A DNA stretch of 64,000 nucleotides from Paenibacillus sp. KS-LC4. Its GTDB lineage: Bacteria; Bacillota; Bacilli; Paenibacillales; Paenibacillaceae. Of this stretch, positions 36,150 through 44,341 are shown in pieces. The translations under genes were made by a program, and so were the position numbers. The number at the start of each line of letters is the position of its first letter. Within the stretch, counting starts at the first letter, position 1. The stretch spans positions 937,501 through 1,001,500 of the forward strand of contig NZ_CP145905.1 in the NCBI RefSeq assembly GCF_036894955.1, in the 5' to 3' direction. A model generated the notes under the pieces. That model saw nothing but the letters and a program-made list of their open reading frames with translations, did not search any database and had not been told where the DNA came from.

Positions 36150-36560
36150 CTGATAGAAGGAGGTCTAGTCCAAGCATCAACGGAGGGAGCACCGTAAGGG
36201 GGGCCACTGAGTCCATTATGATCTAATGTTGTCTTAGACGAATTAGACAAAGAACTGGAAAAGAGGAAACTTCGCTTCATGAGATATGCCGATGTCTGTA
36301 ACATCTACGTGAAAACGTGTAAGGCAGGACAACGGGTGATGAAATCTATTACCGTATTCATCGAGGTGCGTCTGAAATTGAAGGTCAACCGAGAGAAGAG
36401 TGCGGTAAATCGCCTATGGAAACGAAAATTTCTAGGGTTCACCTTCAGTGTTTGGGATAAGAAGAACCTTCGCGTAAAGATCGCAAAACCATCTTTAGAG
36501 CGAGTGAAAGCAAAGATCAAAGCGATCCCAAACGAGAACAAATGGCTCGTCAATAATTAG
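36150..36560 (+). pseudogene. Group II intron reverse transcriptase fragment
   Basis: The frame reads EGGLVQASTEGAP-stop-GGPLSPL-stop-SNVVLDELDKELEKRKL, then RFMRYADVCNIYVKT and SAVNRLWKRKFLGFTF. This is the RT core (normally TPQGGPLSPLLSN and YADD) of a bacterial group II intron protein. Q and L codons have become stops (36195-36197 and 36219-36221), and the catalytic YADD is YADV. Similarity ends near 36528; the missing C-terminus reappears at 38884. Confidence 0.88.
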
Positions 36561-37127
36561 TCCGTCTTCGATCTCCCTTATTGGCAGCCCGAGCCTATTG
36601 ACAAATCGCTTCACCTTTCCGGTGAAACTATTAAAAACGATGAGCACTCCAACACCTCCATGTCATGCATTACACAAGCGCAACGGTAAGTTTCAATTTA
36701 GAATAGAAAGCAAGAATATTCAAGCTATTGACTATAATAATACCCCAACACTCAAGATGTTAGGGTAGTGGTTAAAATTCCTCTAAGTGTTCGTGTCAGC
36801 GATTTTCTCCAAGTCAATCGGAGTCGGATCTTCGTTGGCTCGCATTGGATCAAGTGTGAAAAAGCTGGATTTTGTTGAGCTGCAGTTGCCCCCCAGATGC
36901 TCAATTATGTTACGTTGCGATTATGAAAAACTTTGTTCTTGCAATTTCTATAGCGGAGCATCTCTGAAAAAGCTACTCCATCTAAATGTAAAAAAATGTT
37001 AACAAAATTGATGAAATGTGATATGTTATTAGTGAGGAGGTATATTATCCAAAAGAACCAAAAATTAGAAAATGTTACTTCATAGAGTATCCAGACGCCT
37101 AACGCAATATACTATATGGAGGTAATT
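36561..37127. other. 567-base gap with a promoter, no gene recognised
   Basis: Contains a small stem (TACCCCAACA / TGTTAGGGTA around 36740-36767) and, near its end, TTAACA (36999-37004) with a 17-base spacer and TATGTT (37022-37027), a plausible promoter for the secreted protein. A 71-codon frame at 36787-37002 has no ribosome site or recognisable family. Confidence 0.4.
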
Positions 37128-37796
37128 ATGAAAAAGTTTGCTTCTATTGTATTCACCTTAATGTTTCTCTTTTCCAGTGTTTCTGTCGCAAGTGCGCAAG
37201 AAGAAGCTAGTTCACAGCAAGATCTGATTAATTTACTTAATAAGTATGGTTTCGAAGCTATCCAAGACAGGTCGATTATTGCAACGGCGAATGAATTACT
37301 AAAGATAAGCAACCTTGAAGAATTGGAAATCCAACTTAAAGAATTTAAAAAATCCATTCAGATCGCAAAGTCTAATACTGAAGAGGAAATCCTTATTCCT
37401 GTAAGCCAACAAAGTAAATTGAACTCATTTAGCAATCTGGCTGCTATAACTTATAATAATTCTCGCGTGAATACATGGTGGTGTCCGGGTAATCCTGGAT
37501 GGGGAGGCACTGCAATAACTATTACTTGCAATATTGCTTATAATTATAGTTATTCTTACGCTAACGGAAATCCCTACTTTACAAGTGCCTCCGATTTTAC
37601 CTCTTACTTAGGCGGCATACACCTATATACGTGGGTCGGGACTAATCACTCATATAATTTTACTACTACAAATAACCCTGGCGACACGATTAAGATTAAA
37701 GCAATGGGCTATTATCTATTAGGTTTTACTTGGAACAACATACCTATTGGAGCTACGTTGAATGATGAATGGAATGCTAGTTTGCGTCTCTATTAA
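37128..37796 (+). CDS. Secreted protein of unknown family
   Basis: 222-residue protein with a clear signal peptide (MKKFASIVFTLMFLFSSVSV, cleavage after ASA near residue 24). A charged helical propeptide-like region to about residue 100 (many Leu/Glu/Lys) is followed by an aromatic, Asn/Thr-rich, beta-type C-terminal domain with NTWWCPGNPGWGG and a second Cys shortly after (ITITCN), a likely disulfide. GGAGG five bases before the ATG and a perfect terminator after the stop show an intact unit. AT-rich and lying inside a broken group II intron, so probably acquired. Could be an exported enzyme inhibitor, bacteriocin-like or surface protein; no function assigned. Confidence 0.7.
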   Translation: MKKFASIVFTLMFLFSSVSVASAQEEASSQQDLINLLNKYGFEAIQDRSIIATANELLKISNLEELEIQLKEFKKSIQIAKSNTEEEILIPVSQQSKLNSFSNLAAITYNNSRVNTWWCPGNPGWGGTAITITCNIAYNYSYSYANGNPYFTSASDFTSYLGGIHLYTWVGTNHSYNFTTTNNPGDTIKIKAMGYYLLGFTWNNIPIGATLNDEWNASLRLY

Positions 37797-37802
37797 AAAG
37801 CT

Positions 37803-37841
37803 AAGACGATCACACCTCGATTTGAGGTGTGATCGTCTTTT
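37803..37841 (+). terminator. Terminator of the secreted-protein gene
   Basis: Perfect 16-bp stem (37803-37818 with 37824-37839) then TTTTA. Confidence 0.93.
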
Positions 37842-37865
37842 ATAGTTACCAATACCTAATGTAAA

Positions 37866-38153
37866 TCATGTAGAGTGTGATTTGATTCGGTTCCTCATTT
37901 TAGTTAATACAATGAGGAAAAAGTAGGTGACTAACACACATAATGCATAGATATCTAATCTAAATGACGTTAAAGTAAAGAAATTTTTAAAAATGAGAAT
38001 GTTGTAAGCGGGAGCCTCTAAACCATGATACGTAATAAAATTAAATGGAAACCCCAGTTTAAATACTCGATACCCATCTTGATAAAGCTGGCTCCAAAAA
38101 ATTGAAGAAAGCGGGAAAATACAACTCCACAAAAATAGCTTGTTTTTGTTCAA
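37866..38153 (-). CDS. Small membrane protein, unknown
   Basis: 95-residue protein starting at a TTG with AAGGAGGG just upstream. Two strong hydrophobic segments: LFLWSCIFPLSSIFWSQL near the N-terminus and IYALCVLVTYFFLIVLTKM near the C-terminus, with an aromatic, probably extracellular, region between. No family recognised. Convergent with the secreted protein; could be its immunity or export helper, but that is only position-based. Confidence 0.55.
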   Translation of the reverse strand: MNKNKLFLWSCIFPLSSIFWSQLYQDGYRVFKLGFPFNFITYHGLEAPAYNILIFKNFFTLTSFRLDIYALCVLVTYFFLIVLTKMRNRIKSHST

Positions 38154-38166
38154 TTACCTTCCCTCC

Positions 38167-38328
38167 TTACATTTTTATGAAATTGTAACATAAAAGGGGT
38201 CTGAGTGGAATGTGATGAGCAATATTTGGACGGAGCGCAATAAAATCCCTCATTTCTTCAGCAGCTCGAGCAAGGAGTCGTTCACTAAGCGCTCATGCCG
38301 TTTCTGCTTCTATTAATATTGTATTCAT
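38167..38328 (-). pseudogene. Short gene with in-frame stop, unknown
   Basis: On the minus strand GAGGTGA and ATG at 38328 open MNTILIEAETA, then TGA, then the frame continues ALSERLLARAAEEMRDFIAL and RPNIAHHIP to a stop at 38167. Coding-like on both sides of the stop, so a nonsense-inactivated small gene placed after the HD-like gene. Confidence 0.5.
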
Positions 38329-38338
38329 GGTCTTCACC

Positions 38339-38824
38339 TCACATTGTCACTTCAATAAAGTCGAAATTCACAAGCTGATTGGCAAGAGCGATGATGAAAC
38401 CGGGCTGGCCCATCTTCGGCTCCAGCGGCTTGGATGGCGACTTCGGACCTTCGTGGCCTTCGATCATTAGTATAAGCGCATCGACCATTTGTGAATTGAT
38501 TCCGTCGCCGAATTGGCGCACCGCCGTGGCAGCGGCAATCGGATGCAGATACTTCATGTCATCCGGCAGCGAGTTAAGTGAGATATCCTGGAATAAGATC
38601 GCACACAGAATCATGTCACGGAATGGACCGCCAGTGCCTTCCTTGGCGAGCAGCATGTTCACGACTTTGAACACTTTTTTTATATAGGTCACGAGCTCCC
38701 CATCTTGATAAAAGGATTCCGGCACATTGCCGATGACGTTCTCAGCGAATACCGTGATGTCTGGGCTGATGATCAGCTCCAGTTCCGGACGAAATGTTAA
38801 GAGTGTTTCATTGACTTCGCTCAT
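38339..38824 (-). CDS. HD-like domain protein with altered metal ligands, unknown
   Basis: 161-residue cytosolic protein. The layout resembles HD-superfamily hydrolases: a helix with ILFQDISL where HD is expected (His replaced by Gln), HPIAAATAVRQF, MIEGHEGP and FIIALANQLV (Asp replaced by Asn where ALAD is usual). If the alignment is right, the phosphohydrolase site is lost. No good ribosome site precedes the ATG at 38824, and the intron remnant begins 60 bases upstream, so the gene may have lost its promoter. Possibly phage-derived. Confidence 0.5.
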   Translation of the reverse strand: MSEVNETLLTFRPELELIISPDITVFAENVIGNVPESFYQDGELVTYIKKVFKVVNMLLAKEGTGGPFRDMILCAILFQDISLNSLPDDMKYLHPIAAATAVRQFGDGINSQMVDALILMIEGHEGPKSPSKPLEPKMGQPGFIIALANQLVNFDFIEVTM

Positions 38825-38883
38825 TGCGAATAAAGAAATTCAATCAATATCTGACAGAGTGATGTGGTTATTACTCCCTAACG

Positions 38884-39091
38884 GATACGAAAAGCGTATG
38901 CCAAGAGTTGGATGAATGGACAAGAAGAAGACTTCGGATGTGTGTTTGGAAGCAATGGGTCATCTCTTGGTCTAAGAAGTCTAGCGGACAGATACAACCA
39001 ATTGCGGAATAGGACATGAACCGGCCGTATACCGAACGGTACGTAAGGTGGTGTGAGAGGTCGGGGGCTAGGCGCCCCCTCCTACTCGATT
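38884..39091 (+). mobile_element. Group II intron 3' end: maturase C-terminus plus domains V/VI
   Basis: 38884-39012 encodes DTKSVCQELDEWTRRRLRMC then VWKQW, the DNA-binding/maturase end of a group II intron protein. It is followed by a domain V-like hairpin (about 39021-39050, CCGTATACCGAACGGTACG) and a domain VI-like hairpin (39053-39086), ending in CTACTCGATT at 39091, a common bacterial group II intron 3' end. This is probably the missing 3' part of the element whose RT lies at 36150-36560. Confidence 0.85.
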
Positions 39092-39092
39092 G

Positions 39093-39226
39093 ACCTTTTC
39101 GCACTTCATTCGCTTGATCTCGTTAAGCTGCTCCATGAGGTTTGCGTTCTGCTGGCAGTAACTTTTTGGTTCGATCCCATTTATCGTCGCGTAGCAGCTA
39201 CATATCATTTGATTGCATTCTTTCAT
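39093..39226 (-). pseudogene. Gene fragment next to the intron 3' end
   Basis: An antisense frame from ATG 39226 (MKECNQMICSCYATINGIEP, then KSYCQQNANLMEQLNEIKRM) runs into the intron end at 39091. It may be the interrupted target gene. Vaguely like small IS66-type accessory proteins, but the match is weak. Confidence 0.3.
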
Positions 39227-39296
39227 AAATGGTAAACTACCATATATAATATGATTTTTTTGTACAAAGCTTAATTTGAGGATTGGGGGAATGGAC

Positions 39297-39869
39297 ATGC
39301 AAGTAGAAGAGGCTATACGGGGAAGACGTTCAATCGGAAGGGTCAAGCAGGACAAGGTTGATCGCCGGCTCATCGAAAAGCTGCTGGAGGCGGCCAGTTG
39401 GGCGCCGAGTCACCATAATACGCAGCCATGGAAATTTATCGTCATGACAGGAGAGGGACGCGCCAAGCTGGGCGAAGGGTATGCGCGTGTTGCGCTTGCT
39501 TCGCTTGAGACTGGCATCGGAACCGCTTTGGAGGATCGTCTGGCGAAGGAGCGTTCCAAAGCTTATCGCGCACCTGTCGTCATTGGCGTCGTATGCTCGC
39601 CAGCAGAGGACCCGCGTGCTGTCTATGCAGAAGAGCTGGCGGCGGCGCAGGCCGCTGTGCAAAACCTGCTGCTCGCTGCCCATGCGAATGGGCTGGGCGC
39701 CATCTGGCGCTCAGGCGAGCCCATGTACCATCCGCTGATGAAGGATACATTTGGTCTTGATGCGGAGGAGCAGTTTGTTGCCCTTATTTATCTCGGATAT
39801 CCAGATATGCAGCCGCTGGAGGCGAAGCGGACATCCATTTCTGACAAAACGCTGTGGCTGGAGGGGTAA
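39297..39869 (+). CDS. Nitroreductase family protein
   Basis: 190-residue FMN-dependent nitroreductase of the YdjA-like type. N-terminal VEEAIRGRRSIGRVK carries the FMN-phosphate-binding RRS, followed by LLEAASWAPSHHNTQPWKF; later AAAQAAVQNLLLAAHANGLGA and AIWRSGEP are typical. The start at 39297 follows GGGGGA by seven bases; earlier in-frame codons are less well placed. Single gene with downstream terminator. Confidence 0.93.
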   Translation: MQVEEAIRGRRSIGRVKQDKVDRRLIEKLLEAASWAPSHHNTQPWKFIVMTGEGRAKLGEGYARVALASLETGIGTALEDRLAKERSKAYRAPVVIGVVCSPAEDPRAVYAEELAAAQAAVQNLLLAAHANGLGAIWRSGEPMYHPLMKDTFGLDAEEQFVALIYLGYPDMQPLEAKRTSISDKTLWLEG

Positions 39870-39937
39870 AGCCCCGCCATTACTTTGAGCAAAATGTGTT
39901 ATCTTATCTACCAGAACCAGAATAGTTGAAGATGAAG

Positions 39938-39979
39938 CCTTCCTGAACCGCATTAGCATGCGGGTAGGGGAGGTTTTTT
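39938..39979 (+). terminator. Terminator of the nitroreductase gene
   Basis: Stem CCTTCCTG-CCGCA with TGCGG-AGGGGAGG (one small internal loop) followed by six T. Confidence 0.75.
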
Positions 39980-40030
39980 GATATAGATTAAGACATGCCT
40001 TAGTGCTCCCTAAGCAAAGAAAAAAACGAT

Positions 40031-40100
40031 AAAAAGTCGTGAAAATGGCAGTAATAGGTCGTCCAAGCGGCGGCATCTCGTGGGTAGGAGAGACTACAAT
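40031..40100 (+). promoter_or_regulatory. AraC-type operator and promoter P1 (GH43 pseudogene)
   Basis: Direct repeats AGTCGT-N6-GGC (core from 40035) and GGTCGT-N6-GGC (core from 40057), 22 bp apart, then TACAAT at 40095-40100, 32 bases after the nearer TCGT. The same layout occurs at 44211-44275 and 52672-52737. Likely site of the YesN-type regulator encoded at 42597. Confidence 0.7.
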
Positions 40101-40161
40101 GAAGAAAAACAGTGGATAAGCAGTCAGGTGAATATACATCAGTGTAGTCACTACCCTTTAA

Positions 40162-40667
<506 letters not shown>

Positions 40668-40828
40668 CAGGAAGCGTATGGAAGCTGGGAGGAATTTTCG
40701 ACAAGCATTTCGACAAATTTCCCGATAAAGATTGATCTTCCTTCCTAGAGCATGCTAAGTTTCATGATAATGGCGCAGCCGTTTTGCCTATTATCTAAGT
40801 AGTCGCCAAAGGACAGGGGGCTTTGTGG

Positions 40829-42580
40829 ATGAACAGTCGTTTGAACATTTTATCGTGGAGCTCAATCCGAACGAGATTGATCACCAGCGTTTTACTATTT
40901 ACACTGCCGCTCATTGTGTTGCTTCTATATAACAGCTTTTATTCGATTGATGTCGTGCGCAATCAAGTGGCCAGCTCAAACCGAAATATGATGACCTTGT
41001 ATATGGATCAGATCGATCAGAGCCTTGAGGATGTAGATCAATACGTGAATAGCATCGCCGCTGTTGATCCGGATTTGCTGGTAATGGGCACGACAAGGCA
41101 GCCGGACGAATATTATATGGCGAAAATCAGCCTGTCCAACAAGCTGTCGCAGGCGCTGGCGATTTATAAAAGCATGGATGCTTTTTTCGTATATTCGGAT
41201 CAGGAGAAGGAATTAATGCTTAGTCCGCAGGTGAGCAGACCTTTTGGGGAGCGGGAGAAAATGCGGGGGTTTTTGAATCAGCTCATGCTCGACAAGGACA
41301 GTAATGGAAGACTGCTGCATACCGCCGATTGGAAAATTACGCAGTTGGATAATCAATTTTATATTTATCATATCGTGGAATCGGGCGGCAGCTATATTGG
41401 TGCCTGGGTTAATGCCAATCGCTTAATTGGCGGGCTGGGATTGATTGATTTAGGTGAGAAGGGGCAGTCGCTGTTGACGACGAGCGATGGAATCCCGCTA
41501 ACGACGTCTAGTCTATTTCAGGAGCTTGGCATTGAGCTTAATCACAGCTTGGCTAATTATTATATAACCGGGGATCAAACCCGGTTTCTTGTCGTCGGAT
41601 CTCCCTCGCTTCGGGGGGATTTTAATCTGGTAGCCGTTATACCGGATGAAAAAATACTTGAAAATCTCCCTTATTTGCGTAGCCTGATTACCTTTGTAGC
41701 TCTAGGCTCGCTCATCATTTTACCGCTCGGACTGCTGATGCTGCGCCGAGAAATATTGCTCCCGCTGAACCGGATTTTGGCGGCGATGAAGCGGATACGT
41801 GAAGGCAATCTGGACGTTCGGATCAAGGCGGCTCCTAGCGCCGAGGAATTTCAGTTAGTTAACGAAACGTTTAATACGATGATGGCGGATATTCAGCAGC
41901 TGCGTATTGATGTATACGAGGAGCAGCTTAGTAAGCAAAAAGTGGAATTGCAGCATTTGCAGTTGCAAATCAATCCTCATTTTTTCATGAATTCCCTGAA
42001 TATGATGTACAGCCTTGCTCAGGTGCGCAATTATGAGCTGATTCAAGAGCTGACGCTGTGTCTGGTGGGCTACTTCCGCTATATGTTCCGCAGCAACCTC
42101 AGCTTCGTTACGTTGAAGCAGGAGCTGGATCATGTAAGCAATTATATCCGCATTCAGGAGCTGCGTTACCCGGACAGCCTGACAAGCAGCATGGAGGCGC
42201 CTGATTATATGATGAACGCCAGTCTGCCGCCGCTCATTATTCAGTCCCTAGTTGAAAATGCTGTCAAATACGCTGTAACGCTGGATGAAGCGGTGCATAT
42301 TCATATTCGTATAGAGCTTCTGGACACAACGGATGAACCGAAAATGCGAATGATCGTTCAGGACACGGGTAAAGGCTTTAATGAAGAGGTATTGAAGGAG
42401 CTTCAGGAGGGCCGAAAATTCATAAGGGAGCAAGGCGGGCAGGTTGGCATTTGGAACATTTGCGAGCGGCTGCGGCTGCTCTATGAAGGCCGAGCACAAA
42501 TATCATTCGCCAATGCGCACGGCGGAGGGGCGATTGTTGAAATTATTTTGCCGATGAATGCGGAAACGGAACATAGCTAG
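40829..42580 (+). CDS. YesM-type sensor histidine kinase
   Basis: 583-residue membrane kinase: transmembrane helix about residues 20-40, extracellular sensor, second helix near 285-307, HAMP (LLPLNRILAAMKRIREGNLD), and His_kinase domain with phospho-acceptor His in QINPHFFMNSLNMMY, then PLIIQSLVENAVKYAV and VQDTGKGF in the ATPase part. Start at 40829 after AGGGGG. It overlaps-by-spacing the response regulator gene 16 bases downstream. It likely responds to plant-glycan fragments and drives the regulon marked by P1-P3. Confidence 0.95.
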   Translation: MNSRLNILSWSSIRTRLITSVLLFTLPLIVLLLYNSFYSIDVVRNQVASSNRNMMTLYMDQIDQSLEDVDQYVNSIAAVDPDLLVMGTTRQPDEYYMAKISLSNKLSQALAIYKSMDAFFVYSDQEKELMLSPQVSRPFGEREKMRGFLNQLMLDKDSNGRLLHTADWKITQLDNQFYIYHIVESGGSYIGAWVNANRLIGGLGLIDLGEKGQSLLTTSDGIPLTTSSLFQELGIELNHSLANYYITGDQTRFLVVGSPSLRGDFNLVAVIPDEKILENLPYLRSLITFVALGSLIILPLGLLMLRREILLPLNRILAAMKRIREGNLDVRIKAAPSAEEFQLVNETFNTMMADIQQLRIDVYEEQLSKQKVELQHLQLQINPHFFMNSLNMMYSLAQVRNYELIQELTLCLVGYFRYMFRSNLSFVTLKQELDHVSNYIRIQELRYPDSLTSSMEAPDYMMNASLPPLIIQSLVENAVKYAVTLDEAVHIHIRIELLDTTDEPKMRMIVQDTGKGFNEEVLKELQEGRKFIREQGGQVGIWNICERLRLLYEGRAQISFANAHGGGAIVEIILPMNAETEHS

Positions 42581-42596
42581 CGAAGGGGGAGTTTAC

Positions 42597-44207
42597 ATGT
42601 ATTCGGTACTCATTGTCGATGATGAGGTGCATGCGGTCAAGGCGATTGAATCGGCCATCGATTGGGACAAGCTTCAAGTAAGCGAAGTGTATACCGCCTA
42701 TAATATCCGCCAAGCGAAGGAAATATTTGACCAGCAGGGCATTGATCTAATGCTGTGCGATATTGAAATGCCGCAGGGCAGCGGATTGGAGCTGCTGGAG
42801 TGGGTGCGTGAGAAATATCCGAAGACGGAGTCGGTGTTTCTGACCTGTCACGCGGACTTTGAATTCGCGAAGCAGGCGATGAAGCTCGGCAGCCTCGATT
42901 ATATACTCAAGCCGATTCCCTATGCGGAGCTTGAGAAGGTGATTGTCAAAGCGACCGACAAAATTAATAAGGAGAGCGAGCTCGTCCAGTTCAGCGAATA
43001 CGGACAATATTGGTTTAAGCAGCAGCCGATTTTGACGGAGCGGTTTTGGCTGGATATTCTGAACCAGACGATACCCACTTATGAAACCGCCATTAAAGAA
43101 GCGGCTAATGAGCGATATTTGCCTTATATGGAGCATTTGCGGCATTTGCCGATTCTGATCTCGGTTCAGCGCTGGCGCAAGAAGCTGTCGGTGCGCGATG
43201 AGAAAATTATGGAAATTGCCCTGCGCAATGCGGCAGAGGAGACGATTTTGAACCATGGCGCCAGCGGACATTTGGTGCAATGGGAAAAGGACAAGCTCGT
43301 TGCGCTGCTGCCGATGGAGAGCAATGAAGAGCCGGAGCTTGCCGCTTTGCGAGATGCCTGCTCCTTGTTTATTTCGGCCTCCAATGCCTACTTCTATTGC
43401 GATCTATCCTGTTACATTGGCGAGCCTGTGCCTAGCTACCAGCTGTCGGCGATGGCAAGGCGTCTAAGCGGCCTCGACCAGAACAATGTAGCGCTTAGTA
43501 ATATCGTCTTGCATACTAGCGGCAGGTCGAGCCTGACGCCAGAGATGAAGCTGCCCGATTTAAGCCTGTGGGCGGTGCTGTTGAAGGAAGGCTCCAAGGA
43601 CAAGCTGCTAGCGGCTATCGACGAGCACCTTAAGGAATGCATTCGGCTGGGAACGCTTGATGCGAAGCGGCTGCATACGTTCCACCAGGATTTTCTGCAA
43701 ATGATGTATTATATGCTTCAGTTGAAGGGCATTGGGGCTCATCAATTGTTTGGCGATGACGAGTCTATTGAGCTGTCGGGACGGGCGAGCCGTTCGGTGA
43801 CGGATATGTATGCTTGGATCGACCATATTGTGACCAAAGCGGCAGATTATGCGAGGTCGGTTGAAGAGACGCAGACGGTAGTCGAACGAGTCATTGCTTA
43901 TATTAAGCTGAATCAGAGCAAGGAAATTACGCGCGAGGAGTTGGCGAACCATGTGTTCCTGAACCCGGACTATTTAACGCGTATTTTTAAAAAGAAAACG
44001 GGCTTGTCCATTTCCGATTATTTGCTCAACGAGCGTTTGCTTGCGGCGAAGGAGCTGCTGATGAAGACAGATATGCCGGTCAGCGCGATAGCGGTTCACG
44101 TAGGCTATGCGAACTTCTCGCATTTTTCAAGGATGTTTAAGAAGTATGCAGGCCTCAATCCGTTGGAATTCAGGCAAAACTATGAGCTTGAGCAGCAAGG
44201 TCGTTGA
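42597..44207 (+). CDS. YesN-type response regulator, REC plus AraC HTH
   Basis: 536-residue regulator: receiver domain (IVDDEVHAV, phospho-acceptor in LMLCDIEMPQGSG near residue 54, Lys in ILKPIPYAEL), a middle domain of about 280 residues, and an AraC-type double HTH at the C-terminus (ITREELANHVFLNPDYLTRI and AIAVHVGYANFSHFSRMFKK). Start at 42597 chosen for GGGGGAG six bases upstream. Partner of the kinase just before it; the three 22-bp direct-repeat promoters around it are its likely targets. Confidence 0.95.
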   Translation: MYSVLIVDDEVHAVKAIESAIDWDKLQVSEVYTAYNIRQAKEIFDQQGIDLMLCDIEMPQGSGLELLEWVREKYPKTESVFLTCHADFEFAKQAMKLGSLDYILKPIPYAELEKVIVKATDKINKESELVQFSEYGQYWFKQQPILTERFWLDILNQTIPTYETAIKEAANERYLPYMEHLRHLPILISVQRWRKKLSVRDEKIMEIALRNAAEETILNHGASGHLVQWEKDKLVALLPMESNEEPELAALRDACSLFISASNAYFYCDLSCYIGEPVPSYQLSAMARRLSGLDQNNVALSNIVLHTSGRSSLTPEMKLPDLSLWAVLLKEGSKDKLLAAIDEHLKECIRLGTLDAKRLHTFHQDFLQMMYYMLQLKGIGAHQLFGDDESIELSGRASRSVTDMYAWIDHIVTKAADYARSVEETQTVVERVIAYIKLNQSKEITREELANHVFLNPDYLTRIFKKKTGLSISDYLLNERLLAAKELLMKTDMPVSAIAVHVGYANFSHFSRMFKKYAGLNPLEFRQNYELEQQGR

Positions 44208-44210
44208 ATT

Positions 44211-44275
44211 GGTCGGAAAACGCTTACCAAAAAGTCGTTTGCGGGGCAGTAGCAGGTATAGGGATTCTCTACAAT
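44211..44275 (+). promoter_or_regulatory. AraC-type operator and promoter P2 (binding lipoprotein)
   Basis: Direct repeats GGTCGG (44211) and AGTCGT-N6-GGCAGTA (core from 44233), 22 bp apart, then TACAAT at 44270-44275, 31 bases after the nearer TCGT. The nearer repeat AAAAAGTCGT-N6-GGCAGTA is identical, outside the N6, to the distal repeat of P1. Confidence 0.7.
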
Positions 44276-44341
44276 GAGGATAGATTCACTCGCTTCAGGC
44301 GAGCAGAATCTCGATACTAAAGAGCATCGGGGGAATTACGA

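Noticed and set aside
36787-37002. 71-codon frame before the secreted-protein gene
   Set aside because: No ribosome site, no recognisable family, and atypical composition within a decayed region.
44215-44228. CcpA cre site GGAAAACGCTTACC
   Set aside because: It matches 12 of 14 but fully overlaps the distal direct repeat of P2, which explains the position better; kept out as a separate feature.
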